Of a DNA stretch of 64,000 bases, positions 1 through 9,885 are shown piece by piece. The position numbers and the translations under genes were made by a program. The notes beneath the pieces are model-generated. The model did no database searches and had not been told where the DNA came from. It worked only from the letters and a program-made list of their open reading frames with translations. Position 1 is the first letter of the stretch. Every line of letters starts with the position of its first letter. The DNA comes from Heloderma charlesbogerti (Eukaryota; Chordata; Lepidosauria; Squamata; Helodermatidae): contig JANEZZ010001863.1 of the NCBI GenBank assembly GCA_026122225.1, positions 1 through 64,000 on the forward strand. Reading direction: 5' to 3'.

Positions 1-230
1 AACAGAAGTGAAAGAGAAGGGTTATAGCTAAAATTAGAATGAAAACTTTTGAAAGCAGGGATATCGTGTGGTCTATCCTATGGTCCAAAACTATCAGGAA
101 TAAAAGAAGCACATTAGTATTTTCAGGATTTGGACCTATATGTTTTTGGCATCCATAGAATAAAAAGGAATGCCCATAAGGCTCCAGATATGTTTTATTT
201 TTATCTATGATCAACTCACTTCAGTCAAAT
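1..230. other. Unassigned flank
   Basis: AT-rich sequence with no reading frame, RNA motif or repeat that I recognise. Confidence 0.4.
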
Positions 231-410
231 AACTATTTATTTATTTATTTATTTAGTACATTTCTACACCACCCAACAGCCGAAACTCTCTGAACAATTC
301 ACAACAATTAAAACCATAAAATACAACATAAGATACAATATACAAGTTTAAAGTTTTAAAACTACAGTATAAAATAAAAGTAAAAACCAAAATAAGTTTT
401 TCAAAAGACC
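231..410 (-). mobile_element. L2-type LINE 3' tail
   Basis: A TTTA repeat is followed by a segment reading as the complement of an L2 3' UTR (a 'contact with the baseline' type segment: ACCACCCAACAGCCGAA then A-rich sequence). The same layout recurs at about 22.1, 34.0, 40.0, 42.65, 53.36 and 53.94 kb. Only non-coding tail remains. The subfamily is not resolved. Confidence 0.6.
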
Positions 411-1025
411 TCAGTCAATTTTCTTGAAGCCATCTGGTATCTGACACCCAGCGGGTTCCCAGTCCCACATTTGTATTGGTCTGCTCCATAATGCTGGAAA
501 TATGAAAACATCCCCTATTCTGTTATTGCTACACTTACCCACAGTTATACATGTCCCCAGATTCAAGTTAAAGAGCATGCACTAAAAGAAATGGCAGAAA
601 TCAGAGCAGCATAATTCCCATAAACCCTGTGGGTGCAAACACTCAAATGTCTTGCTGCAGAACACTTGCAAAAGTGTTGGTGGAACTAAAGTTGATGTTC
701 AAGGAGCTGTTGGGAGCAAAGTTTGGTGTGACCCTCCAGCTCTATTTAAGGCCAGCTGTTAAATTAGTTATGTTTACTTGAAGTCACCAGCAAGAAAGCT
801 GTAAGGTGCCTTTTACAAAGTGGTGGGTGTAGCATTTGGTAACTCTTTGTTTTGTCTTGTAGACATGTGGGAAGCAAGGAAGTCAAGTAATAATTTTAAG
901 ATACTCTTTGTTTATATAGTCTTTTGGTCATCAGTGTGGTCTGTATAGCTTCTGAGTGTTCTCCTTGAGCTCAGCTAAATATAAAATATTCCTCTTCCAT
1001 CTCTTCCTGTTTAGGATATTAAGGA
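411..1025. other. Unassigned stretch
   Basis: No convincing reading frame or repeat seen. The first part may be a decayed upstream continuation of the neighbouring L2 tail. Confidence 0.4.
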
Positions 1026-1035
1026 ACAATATCGA

Positions 1036-2082
1036 TACCGTTTCGATACCGTTGACCATGGTATCCTCCTGGACCGCCTGGAGGGGTTGGGCATTGGGGA
1101 CACTGTATTGCGGTGGTTCCGGTCCTTCCTCTCCGGCAGGTACCAGAGGGTAGCACTGGGAGAGGAGGTTTCGGACCCATGGCCACTTACCTGTGGGGTG
1201 CCACAGGGTTCCATCCTCTCCCCGATGCTATTTAACATCTATGTGAAGCTGCTGGGGGCTATCATCAGGAGGTTTGGGGTGCAGTGTCATCAATATGCGG
1301 ATGACACACAGCTCTACCTCTCATTTAAATCTTCACCAAGGTTGGCCGTAGAATCCCTGTCCAAATGTCTGGAGACGGTGAGTGGCTGGATGGGGAGGAA
1401 TAGGCTGAAGCTGAACCCTGACAAGACCGAGGTACTTTTGGTGGGAAACAAAAGGAGGCTGGGGGATGTTGACCTGGTGTTGAATGAGGTACGGCTACCC
1501 TTGAAAGACCAGGTCCGCAGCCTGGGGGTCATTTTGGACTCCCAGCTGTCCATGGAGGCTCAGGTGTCAGCTGTGAGCCAGACAGCGCTGTATCAACTCC
1601 ATCTGATATGGCGGCTGCGCCCCTTCCTTCCTGACCATCTGCTCCCATCGGTAGTACATGCCCTGGTCTCCTCTCGTTTAGACTACTGTAATGCGCTCTA
1701 CGTGGGGTTACCCTTGAAGACGGTTCGGAAACTGCAGCTGGTACAGAATGCGGCGGCTCGCCTGATTAAAGGCAGCCGCCAGCGAGATCACATCACTCCA
1801 GTGCTGAAGGAGTTGCACTGGTTACCAGTTGTTTTCCGGGCCAAATTCAAGGTGTTGGTTTTGACCTTTAAAACCCTATATGGTTCCGGCCCAGCCTATC
1901 TTAAGGAGTGCCTCCAGCAGCACCAGACAGGCCGCTTAACAAGATCAGCCTCGGATGGCCTTCTCTCTGTCCCATCAGCCAGGACAGCTAGACTGGTGGG
2001 GACGAGGGAGAGGGCCTTTTCTGTGGTGGCCCCCACTCTGTGGAACTCCCTCCCTAGGGAACTCCGTCATGCCCCTCTTTAA
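1036..2082 (+). pseudogene. L2 reverse transcriptase, C-terminal two thirds
   Basis: This relic encoded the RT and C-terminal part of an L2 ORF2 protein, which copies element RNA into DNA at a nicked target. Visible motifs in order: motif A FDTVDHGIL (about 1036-1065, upstream of any ATG), GVPQGSILSPMLFNIY, the catalytic YADDTQLYLSF box, then KLNPDKTEVLLVG and the conserved C-terminal SRLDYCNALYVGLP and TLWNSLPRELRHAP blocks. The frame stays open for over 330 codons and then fails at 2080. The usual SFRRALKTWLFRQAFGVG ending continues in another frame after about 2084, so a frameshift ended it. The endonuclease and N-terminal RT are missing. The good preservation suggests moderate age. Compare the minus-strand sister copy at 43.56-44.8 kb. 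Confidence 0.88.
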
Positions 2083-2183
2083 TGAGCTTCCGTCATGCAT
2101 TAAAAACGTGGTTGTTCAGGCAGGCATTTGGGGTGGGTTAGGGTATTTTAGAAAATGTTTTTATTGTAGAATGTTATTGTTTT

Positions 2184-2738
2184 CATGTTACCCCTTCATG
2201 GATCACTGCCTTGTTGTGGCGAAGGGGCTTGCGTAACTCAGTGAAGCCATAAGCTATGCCGTGCAGAGCCACCCAAGACGGACAGGTCATGGCAGAGAGT
2301 TCTGACAAAATGTGGTCCACTGGAGAAGGAAATGGCAACCCACTCCAGTATTCTTGCCAAGAAAACCCCATGGAACGTTTGCTGGAGAAGACTCTTACGA
2401 GTCCCCTGGACTGCAAGGAGGTCAAACCAGTCCATCCTAAGGAAATCAACCCTGAGTGCTCATTGGAAGGACAGATACTGAAGCTGAAGCTCCAATATTT
2501 TGGCCACCTAATGCGAAGAGAAAACTCCCTGGAAAAGACCCTGATGCTGGGAAAGACTGAAGGCAAAAGGAGAAGGGGACGGCAGAGGATGAGATGGCTA
2601 GATAGCATCACGGATGCAATGAATATGAACTTGAGCACGCTCCGGGAGAGAGCGCAGGACAGGAAGGCCTGGCGTGCTATGGTCCATGGGGTCACGAAGA
2701 GTCGGACACGACTGAACGACTGAACAACAACAACAACA
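2184..2738 (+). mobile_element. Internally deleted RTE-BovB (0.55 kb)
   Basis: Both ends of a BovB element are present. The 5' end reads GGATCACTGCCTTGTTGTGG, then the TGGCAACCCACTCCAG segment. The 3' end is AGAGTCGGACACGACTGAAC with an AAC-rich tail. The whole endonuclease and RT are missing: a segment ending ATGGAACG is joined directly to TGCTGGAGAAGACTCTTACG, which in longer copies lies near the C-terminus. Flanking 8-bp duplications (ATTGTTTT) support insertion as one unit, although they do not show whether the deletion came before or after insertion. Confidence 0.88.
2256..2726 (+). pseudogene. Fused BovB 5' leader and C-terminal tail reading frame
   Basis: A 155-codon open frame crosses the internal deletion. 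The N-terminal 45 or so residues come from the BovB 5' region (PCRATQDGQVMAESSDKMW). The rest is the BovB C-terminal tail (EGQILKLKLQYFGHLMRREN, RRRGRQRMRWLDSITDAM, ending KSRTRLND). There is no catalytic domain, so it cannot encode a working RT. The open frame across the junction is probably accidental. The first codons are also read on the minus strand in copy two (4299-4481), which confirms that this is BovB 5' sequence. Confidence 0.75.
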
Positions 2739-2865
2739 ATTGTTTTAAACTGTTTTTATTGTATGTTGAACATCGCCCAGAGTGGCTGGGTGACCAGCCA
2801 GATGGGCGATTAATAAATTTAATAATAAATAAAATAATAATAAATAAAATAAACAAGTCATAATA

Positions 2866-3350
2866 TAAGAACATAACATAAAAAGATAAGAAGAGCCATG
2901 CTAGATGTGACTATGGGTCCATCTAGTCCAGCATTCTGTTCACACAGTGGCCAACCAGCTGTCAACTAGGAACCCACAAGCAGCACCCTTCTGCCCATGT
3001 TCCCCAGCAACTGGCATACAAAAGCTTACTGCCTCTGGTACTAGAGGTAGCACATAGCCATCAGGACTAGTAGCCACTGATGGCATTTTCCTCCTGGAAT
3101 TTGTCCTCCCCCCGTTTTAAAGCCATTCAAATTGGTGGCCATCACTACATCTTGAGGTAGTGAATTCCATAGTTAAACATGTACTATGTGAAGAAGTTCT
3201 TGCTTTTATCTGTCCTGAATCTCCCACCAATCAGCTTCATGGGATGACTCCAATGAGTTCTAGTATTTTGAGAGAGGGAGAAAAATGTCTCCCTCTCCAC
3301 ATTCTCCACACCATGCATAATTTTGTATGCCTCTATCCTGTCTCTATCAT
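2866..3350 (-). mobile_element. CR1/L3-type LINE 3' region
   Basis: Contains the repeated block AAGAGCCATGCTAGATGTGA, then CCATCTAGTCCAGCATTCTG, GTTCCCCAGCAACTGG and AGTTCCATAGTTTAAC. In the longer copy at 30.9-32.6 kb this block lies downstream of a CR1-like C-terminal coding segment read on the minus strand. Here the coding remnant near 3160-3350 is decayed. It is one of about nine copies in the window. Confidence 0.75.
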
Positions 3351-3450
3351 GTGAGAAGGGAATAGAATTTGTCTGTCTATAGAAGGTCCTAGCTATATCC
3401 TAACTGTAAACTGAAGAATCTTCAGTCCTAACTGAAAGCTGAAGGAACTT

Positions 3451-3780
3451 TGTTGTTCAGTCGTGTCCGACTCTTCGTGACCCCATGGACCATAGCACGC
3501 CAGGCCTTCCTGTCCTGCACCCTCTCCCGGAGCGTGCTCAAGTTCATATTCATTGCATCGGTGATGCTATCTAGCCATCTCATCCTCTGCCGTCCCCTTC
3601 TCCTTTTGCCTTCAGTCTTTCCCAGCATCAGGGTCTTTTCCAGAGAGTTTTCTCTTCGCATTAGGTGGCCAAAATATTTGAGCTTCAGCTTCAGTATCTG
3701 TCCTTCCAATGAGCACTCAGGGTTGATTTCCTTTAGGATTGACTGATTTGACCTCCTTGCAGTCCCTCGTACAGGTTTCT
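3451..3780 (-). pseudogene. BovB C-terminal tail
   Basis: Minus-strand frame with EGQILKLKLKYFGHLMRREN and RRRGRQRMRWLDSITDAM, ending KSRTRLN. It is the same tail as in the other BovB copies and lies downstream of the RT in intact elements. It is separated from the motif-A fragment by the deletion near 3770. Confidence 0.85.
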
Positions 3781-3812
3781 CAGGAGACAGGTAAGGTGGT
3801 CTGGTACTCCCA

Positions 3813-4211
3813 TCACTTTAAGAATTTGCCACAGTTTGTTGTGATCCACACAATCAAAGGCTTTAGAGTAGTCAATGAAGCTATTTCATTGATTCGTACT
3901 GAGATCATTCTATCATTTTTAAGATTGTACCCCAGGACTGCTTTTCCCACCCTTTTGTTGACTATGAGTGCTACTCCATTTCTTCTAAGGGATTCTTGCC
4001 CACAATAGTAGATATGATGGTCACCTGAATTAAATTCGCCCATGCTTGTCCATTTTAGTTCGCTGATTCCCAAGATGTCGATGTTCAATCTCGCCATCTC
4101 ATGTTTGACCACCTCCAGCTTACCTTGATTCATTGATCTGACATGCCAGGTTCCTAAAAAATATTGTTCTTTACAGCATTGGATTTTCTTTTCACCACCA
4201 GACACATCCAC
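3813..4211 (-). pseudogene. BovB endonuclease (APE-type) fragment fused to RT piece
   Basis: The minus-strand frame encodes the N-terminal part of an apurinic-like endonuclease, the domain that nicks target DNA for LINE integration. Visible are TWHVRSMNQGKLEVV near residue 20, ISELKW (the conserved acidic residue of the active site, near residue 53) and GVALIVNKRV near residue 80. The frame then passes a deletion into a piece of the RT motif-A region read out of phase (TTLKPLIVWITTNCGKF). The C-terminal half of the endonuclease, with the terminal Asp/His motifs, is missing. Non-functional. Confidence 0.8.
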
Positions 4212-4648
4212 AGCTGAGTGTCCTTTCGGCTTTGGCCCAGCCGCTTCACTCTTTCTGGCACTACTTGGAAATACCCTCTGCTCTTCCCCAGTAGTATATT
4301 AGACACCTTCCGACCTGATGGGCTCATCTTCCGGCGTCATCTCTTTTAGCCTTGTGATACGTTCCATGGGGTTTTCTTGGCAAGAATACTGGAGTGGGTT
4401 GCCATTTCCTTCTCCAGTGGACCACATTTTGTCAGAACTCTCTGCCATGACCTGTCCGTCTTGGGTGGCCCTGCACGGCATAGCTTATGGCTTCATTGAG
4501 TTACGCAAGCCCCTTCGCCACAACAAGGCAGTGATCCATGAAGGAACTTACTCTGTAATCATTAGTCATCGAGAGGTTCTTTGGTCTCATGCACGTTTAG
4601 ACAAAAAAAAAAAAGGCCTACAACTCCTGGCATGCATAGGATTATGCC

Positions 4649-4775
4649 CTTAACTGATGAACTTTTCTATTTATTACGTTGTATCTTCACTTTTGATTTT
4701 GTAAGCTGCTTAGAGATTAATTTTTATATATGGTAAACAGTATATAAGGTGATTCCATAAACAATAAACTGGGAG
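4649..4775 (+). mobile_element. Possible LINE 3' UTR remnant
   Basis: The segment TTTTGTAAGCTGCTTAGAGA followed by TATATAAGGTGATTCC and AATAAAC resembles the L2-type 3' end pattern (TTGTAAGCCGCCTAGAG..TATAAAT). Strongly decayed. Confidence 0.4.
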
Positions 4776-4993
4776 TACATTCTGTCAAGAGTTTTTGGCT
4801 CAGGGTAACTCTTCTGGACTGACCTGATAATGGGGCCAAAAACAGACTACAATCTATCTATTAGATGGCACCTGTCTTCTAGACGACCCCGTATAACTTC
4901 TTCTTGGTAGTGGATAGCTACAAATAGTTTACTGCAGTACGTTTTGTAATGGTTCATGGGAAGCCAGTAACTGTTTAAAAGCTTTATCAAGTT
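4776..4993. other. Unassigned stretch
   Basis: No repeat or reading frame recognised. Confidence 0.35.
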
Positions 4994-5493
4994 TCTGGGC
5001 ACCACACTTGAAGAAGGATGCAGATAAGCTGGAGAGGGTTCAGAGGAGGGCAACAAGGATGATCAGGGGACTGGAAACAAAGCCCTATGGGGACAGACTG
5101 AAAGAACTGGGTATGTTTAGCCTTGAGAAGAGAAGACTGAGGGGAGATAGGATAGCACTCTTCAAGTCCTTGAAAGGTTGCCACAGAGAGGAAGGTCAGG
5201 ATCTCTTCTCGATCATCCCAGAATGCAGGACACGGAATAATAGGCTCAAATTACAGGAAGACAGATTCCGGCTGAACATCAGCAAAACTTCCTGACTGTT
5301 AGAGGAATACGACAATGGAACCAATGATCTAGGGAGGTGGTGGGCTCTCCCACACTGGAGGCATTCAAGACTAGGCTGGACAGCCACCTGTCAGGGATGC
5401 TCTGACTTGGATTCCTGCATTGAGCAGGGGGTTGGACTCGATGGTCTCATTGCCCCTTCCAACCCTACTATTCTATGATTCTATGATTCTAAG
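4994..5493 (+). mobile_element. 5'-truncated CR1 3' end
   Basis: CR1 C-terminal coding sequence and 3' end: TTCTGGGCACCACACTTGAA through GGGGGTTGGACTCGATGG, ending in the CR1 hallmark tandem ATTCTATGATTCTATGATTC rather than poly(A). Confidence 0.92.
5008..5297 (+). pseudogene. CR1 ORF2 C-terminal fragment
   Basis: An open frame of 95 codons encodes the conserved CR1 ORF2 tail: [54 protein letters not shown]. The final IRQWNQ-type segment is out of frame after 5297. It has no catalytic domain. The same segment recurs at 10.28 and 13.48 kb. Confidence 0.88.
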
Positions 5494-5815
5494 GGTTCCT
5501 CAGTGAAGCTTAGTAATGACAGATGAATGTCCATGAAAGATGAGTGGGTCACCCCTGCCGATTTCCCTCTCCTGTAAAGTGCAGCTACAGGGGAGTGTTA
5601 GATTGTATTCTTAGTCCACATGAAGCAACCCTTCAGGGTCTGACTAGATCCCCGCATGAACAATGTGGTGTGGAGCATAAGGGTATAAATTTGAAACCCA
5701 AGTTCATGACCTCTGTCTTTCAGGTTGCTTGGCTCTTCTGGTATAAATGTCCCACTTCTCCCTTTGTCTCCTAACCAATTGACTTATCAGTTCTTGTGAA
5801 CACATGTGGAGTTTC
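5494..5815. other. Unassigned stretch
   Basis: No repeat recognised. A polypyrimidine plus CAG sequence (TGACCTCTGTCTTTCAG, ending about 5723) resembles a splice acceptor upstream of the coding-like region, but this is not evidence of a real exon. Confidence 0.3.
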
Positions 5816-5818
5816 AGA

Positions 5819-7545
5819 CATGGGGAACAAGCAAAGTCCTGGTGAACCAGAAAGCCAAGGAGCAGAGAGGGAAAGTGAGCTCTTTGGGAAGGAGCCAGCC
5901 AGAGAAATGTCATCTTATATGGCACAAGCAACAGACCAAACCTGTTATACAGAAGACAATGTAGGCTGGCTTACACAAGGGGTGAACAAAGCCCAGATCC
6001 TAGTACTATCTGAAGTGACAGGAGGCCAGGTACTACAACAGAATGTCCAAGAGGATTGTGAGACCCAATCTCTTCCAGGGACCTCTGGATCTGCAGAAAT
6101 AGCCACTGGGATTTTGCAGGAGACTTAAATGGCCCAAGAACATGATACTGTTGCTGACCATGAAGAAATCATGGTGACAGTTGAAGCTCAGCCTACTGAA
6201 AAAGATTCCAACTGCAAGGACCAAGAAATTGCATGATGCAGGACACATTCTTGGACACTTCTTTGAGAAAATGGAACACTCTGCTCTAGAGATTCCATTA
6301 CATCCTTGCACAGTGTCCAAGGCAGAGGTCATTATGGAGCTGTCTCAAATTCTGAGCCCACCTGGGAGTTGCAGAAGGCAATGGAAGACATCTTGTGCCC
6401 TACTGAGATGGATGAACTACTAGCAAATGAAGAAAAGGCTCCCCTTGAGATGGATCTTGGCATTGCCACAGAGCAGGCCCTAGCAGCTGCTGAGGAACAG
6501 GCAACTGTACAAAGGCAACATGTATTCTCCTCTGAAGATGCCCTGGAGACAACAACTGAGTGTTAATGTTCTGGCCTGTCATTAACAAAACAAGCTGATG
6601 GGCAATCCATTATCAAGGCTGCTCTATAGCCAAGTATCTATAACCAGTGTCATGGGCTCTATAACCAGTGTCATGGGCAATCCAGTATCCAGACCTCTCT
6701 ATAACCACGTATCTATAACCAGTGTCATGGGCTCTATAACCAGTATCAAGGGCAATCCAGTATCAAGACCGCTCTATAACCAAGTGGCTGCGGGCCCAGA
6801 GGACCACAGAATGTGCTCCTCCTTTTGCAGTGACCAAGCCAGAGCTGACTAAACAAGGAACTGAGGGAAGTGTGATTGAAAATAGCTCTGCTGTTGAGAG
6901 CAAAGGAGAAATGAGTGAGGTTCTGGGCACTTGACTGTCATAGACCGACAGAACTGAAGCAGAAACTGAAGGCAAGACTGAAAGCAAGACTGCATTCGGG
7001 CTCTCTCCAAAGAGTGAAATGGATGGAGCCCATGCTGGCCCCACAAGCTGTAGACACTACTTGGGAGAAGTCAAATAGCAATGCCCAGCTTGTTCATGAT
7101 ACTGGGTTCTTGGCTGGCCCTCCAAATGATGGTTCTAATGGTACCACAGAGGCCATGACATTGGAGGCTCGTCACACTATCTTAGTTATGCAAGAGACAA
7201 AAAGAAATCCAACTTCTTGCAAAAGTAATTGCAGCAAGGTTTTCTCAGGGTCCCTGTTAGGTGCTGCTGAGGTCAAAGAGGACAACACCAGTGCTGTGGA
7301 AGTGTCTAAAGCACAGGCTGTGGATCTAGATTCACACCCACCACAACAGACTGCACACATCACTGGCATTGCCTTGAAGTTTTCATTATGCTGATGAAGA
7401 TGGCACCTGTAGTACATGATGCACCACCACAGCAACTGGTGAAGGAGGCGCTGAAGAGAGCTAGACCTTTTGAAACTCAAGAAGCGAGTGAGGATGGGAT
7501 TAATGCACAAACGCAAGAGGCCACAATGCAGCTTTGATCATGGAG
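5819..7545 (+). pseudogene. Degraded coding-like region, identity unknown
   Basis: The plus strand carries successive open segments in different frames: 5819-6128 (about 100 codons from an ATG), the same frame on to about 6237 after one TAA, then 6306-6566, 6598-6852, 6915-7394 and a short piece to about 7535. The composition is consistent throughout: Glu/Ser/Thr/Ala/Gln-rich, hydrophilic, no membrane segment. The first ATG opens MGNKQSPGEPESQGAERESE, which fits the N-myristoylation pattern MGxxxS. A 75-bp tandem repeat lies within it. This looks like a retrocopy or single large exon of a low-complexity acidic protein decayed by frameshifts. I do not recognise the parent gene, and no poly(A) tail is visible. 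It could instead be ORF1 of an unfamiliar element, or chance open frames. Confidence 0.35.
6601..6787 (+). repeat. 75-bp minisatellite, about 2.5 units
   Basis: Units start with GGCAATCCA at 6601, 6676 and 6751, an exact 75-bp period. Each unit contains a doubled TATAACCAGTGTCATGGGC sub-repeat. The period is 25 codons, so the frame at 6598-6852 is preserved (repeated SITSVMG). Confidence 0.9.
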
Positions 7546-7574
7546 GAAATGGACAACAGTGATGCACCAGACAA

Positions 7575-7780
7575 TATGAAGGTTAATCCCTATCCGCCTT
7601 CTCCAACATGTTAGACTACATTTTCAGATATGTTGGACTACAACTCCCATTACTCCAAGCAGGCTGGGGATGATGGGAATTATAATCTAACACATCACCC
7701 CTGAGCCTGCTGGGGGGATGGGAGTTGTAGTCCATCCATCACATCTGATCACCATGTTGGGGAAGGTTGATAGGGATACG
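7575..7780. mobile_element. Palindromic MITE (ACTACAACTCCCAT family)
   Basis: The outer inverted repeats are ATCCCTATCCGCCTTCTCC near 7580 and GGGGAAGGTTGATAGGGAT near 7755. The inner arms are GGACTACAACTCCCAT (7635-7650) and ATGGGAGTTGTAGTCC (7718-7733). Related partial copies occur at 39.8, 60.9/61.1 and 62.4 kb. Confidence 0.7.
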
Positions 7781-7865
7781 CTATAGTGAGTGAGTCCAAT
7801 ATTTAGTATCCCAACTTGAAATACTTCTTTTGATTTCATCCCTGCATTCTTGGAAAACACTGAAT

Positions 7866-7992
7866 TGGATCCATATTTAGTCATACCTAGAGTAGATCCA
7901 ATGAAATCAGTGGGGTTTAAGTTCCTCATGAGTAACTCAAGCGCCATTGATTTCAATGGGTTGACACTAGGTATGATTAAGTCTCGATCCAG
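7866..7992. mobile_element. Palindromic MITE (CCATTGATTTCAATGG family)
   Basis: Left arm GGATCCATATTTAGTCATAC then CCTAGAGTAGATCCAATGAA. The right arm is its imperfect complement, ending TAGGTATGATTAAGTC and GATCC. The same design appears at 33.7 kb, and half-copies at 17.5, 50.4, 51.8, 53.8 and 56.8 kb. Confidence 0.65.
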
Positions 7993-8100
7993 CCCCTCAA
8001 ATCCTGCTCCTGAGATGTCATTACTGGGAGGAGGATCTCTTTGAGGTAATGTTTGAATATAATTCCACGAGTGCGCTGCTTCCCTCGTTACCTTAACAGA

Positions 8101-8470
8101 GGCTAGGTTCGCACAATCGGGGGGAAACTATGCGGTGTGGGCTGTTTTCCCCACCCCTGCATGTGACCGCTATTTCCTTAATTACCCGTGTTGCATCACA
8201 GGTTGCTATGTCATCCAAACCCAGCGTGCAGCGTGGTGGGGGTGGCTTCTAGCCCACCCCACAATCCATGGCTTGCAGTAGGGGTTGTGGGGTGGGTTAG
8301 AAGCCCCACCACCACCACCACGCTGCACGCTGGGTTCAGAGGACACGGGAACTCACGATGTGGCACAGATAATTAAGGAAATCCCGGACGTGTGAACAGC
8401 ACTCGGAGGAGGGGGGAGCAGCACAACACACACTGCGTAGTTTCCCCTGCTTATTGTGTGAACCCAGCCA
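8101..8470. mobile_element. Large palindromic MITE
   Basis: Terminal inverted repeats GGCTAGGTTCGCACAAT and ATTGTGTGAACCCAGCC, followed inward by complementary GGGGGAAACTATGCGGTG / CACTGCGTAGTTTCCCC. A central hairpin has arms CCCAGCGTGCAGCGTGGTGG and CCACGCTGCACGCTGGG. There is no reading frame of note. Confidence 0.7.
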
Positions 8471-9654
8471 CAGTGTCTTGACTTACCTTTTAAAAAGCGG
8501 GAAGGGAATCTCTTGCATAAGTTACTGAAAGTGCTGCTGCTGCTACTTACAACGGACCGTAAGCCTAAAATAGCATAACTGGTTGTAGAAAGGACTCTCT
8601 AATGACGACTGGTGTGCTTGTTTGTTTTTAAACAGAGGTTTTTGCATGGATTTGTCTTAGCATGGTTTTAAGCTGTTCCCTCTGCTATCCTATGATCGTC
8701 ACAGCAATAATCTGCCATCTCGTTTCTCTTTTGGTGGTGAGCAGGTTAACGCTATGTATCACTCATCTACATGGATGTAATGAGCTATTGCTCCATTTGG
8801 ATTTAATTTGGAGGACATCTTCACACACCTCATCAGCTGCTGCTGAAATCATGTAGCTGTCAATGTGTAAAGCATCACTGTCTGGAGTGCAGCACACCAC
8901 AAACCTGCAGATATTTAAACATGGAGAACTAGTAATAATTCACTTCAAAATGATGGTATGCATTTATTTTTAAAGTGTTAATACAAGCTGTTTTATTTTT
9001 TAACATTGGTGTGATGAATTCTCAGTGGCCTCCTAGGGTTCAGCACAGTGCCCTGGTACATTCCCTTCTTTCTCTTCCTGTTGTATCCAGTAACCGACCA
9101 AAGTAGACATAACAGACAAGCTATACAAGAGTGATTTTCTGGTAAACATATCTTTACCAGTTTAAATTTGTGAGTTTAATTTAATGAAAGCGGCAAAGGG
9201 TGACAGTAATCTGCCGTCTTTGCCTTTGTTTTTTTCCTTGCACGTCTGATTTTGAAAATTAACTTAACAAAACTCAGTGTTTGAGGGTTATAGTTATCAT
9301 AACACTTTTTATCCCACTGACGAAGACCCTTGGGGTTGAATCGTGTCTGGGACAGGTTGACGTGTCTTAGTCTAACCTACTATATGATTATTTCAAATTG
9401 GGAATGTCAAATACGCTTTGGGACTGTTGATTTTTCGTTTAGGTACAATTTTATATGGTTTGTTATATAATTAAATTTTTATAACTAGTTTTCACATTTT
9501 GTATTACAGATTTGTACTTTTCTCTAATTTTATTCAAATTTATTGAATGGTGGCTCCGTCCTAATCTTGCACTTCAAAAGTTCTCTTAAACCCATTTTGC
9601 TTTGTGTGTTGATTTTGGTTTAAGATCTTTATTAATATTTGTTATCCATCTACC
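8471..9654. other. Unassigned stretch
   Basis: No repeat or convincing reading frame. The segment at about 9318-9350 (GACGAAGACCCTTGGGGTTG then AATCGTGTCTGGGACA) resembles a recurrent motif seen in some vertebrate repeats, but I cannot assign it. Confidence 0.35.
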
Positions 9655-9671
9655 GCTCCAGAATCGGACAG

Positions 9672-9716
9672 CTTCAGCCCGAATCCCCCTGATCCACTTC
9701 AGGATTCGGGCTGAAG
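9672..9716. repeat. 15-bp perfect hairpin
   Basis: CTTCAGCCCGAATCC (9672-9686) and GGATTCGGGCTGAAG (9702-9716) are perfect complements around a 15-nt loop. Probably the core of a decayed MITE. Confidence 0.75.
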
Positions 9717-9804
9717 CGGTACACAACTCTACCAAAAGATCTCTGCTTGGTTTCTAGAACAGAGGACAGGGGCTTACTTATTATTTAATAGATTTATGTA
9801 TTCA

Positions 9805-9885
9805 GTAGTGTAGTGGTAAATTTGGAAGTGCCAGCGCTCATCATGACAACACCTATAGCTACACCCCTTAGCAGAGCCCCAAAAT
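9805..9885 (+). mobile_element. hAT-like repeat fragment (GTGGTGTAGTGG family)
   Basis: AGTAGTGTAGTGGTAAATTT followed by a segment similar to the complement of the right end of the element at 40689-41088 (there TTTACCACTACACCATTG). Confidence 0.5.

Larger units (their letters stand above)
1026..2857 (+). mobile_element. 5'-truncated L2 LINE, split by BovB
   Basis: An L2-clade retrotransposon fragment begins just before RT motif A (FDTVDH) and runs through RT and the C-terminal domain into a 3' UTR ending in an AATAAATAAA-rich tail near 2857. The 3' UTR is interrupted by a BovB insertion at 2184-2738, flanked by an 8-bp duplication ATTGTTTT (2176-2183 and 2739-2746). The L2 is therefore older than that BovB. 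Its 5' truncation is typical of target-primed reverse transcription. Confidence 0.88.
3451..4538 (-). mobile_element. RTE-BovB with both ends, internally deleted
   Basis: Minus-strand BovB flanked by an 11-bp perfect target duplication TGAAGGAACTT (3440-3450 and 4539-4549). Reading on the minus strand: the 5' leader (4538 to about 4360), an endonuclease segment (about 4211-3890), a short RT motif-A segment (about 3885-3780), then the C-terminal tail to 3451. The rest of the RT is deleted. The copy is about one third of a full BovB (roughly 3.2 kb in the family). Confidence 0.9.

Noticed and set aside
3450..3746. Plus-strand open frames opposite BovB tails (also 31394-31765, 50422-50742, 60053-60364)
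   Set aside because: They are mirror frames of the minus- or plus-strand BovB coding tail and recur only because BovB recurs.
5706..5830. Splice acceptor and first exon of a host gene before MGNKQS
   Set aside because: The acceptor-like CTTTCAG is common by chance, and the following frame breaks repeatedly.
8188..8376. Short open frame in the 8.1-8.5 kb palindrome
   Set aside because: Translation of hairpin arms, with no independent support.
9318..9350. GACGAAGACCC..AATCGTG motif as a known LTR or tracrRNA-like element
   Set aside because: Too short and isolated. No partner structure was found.
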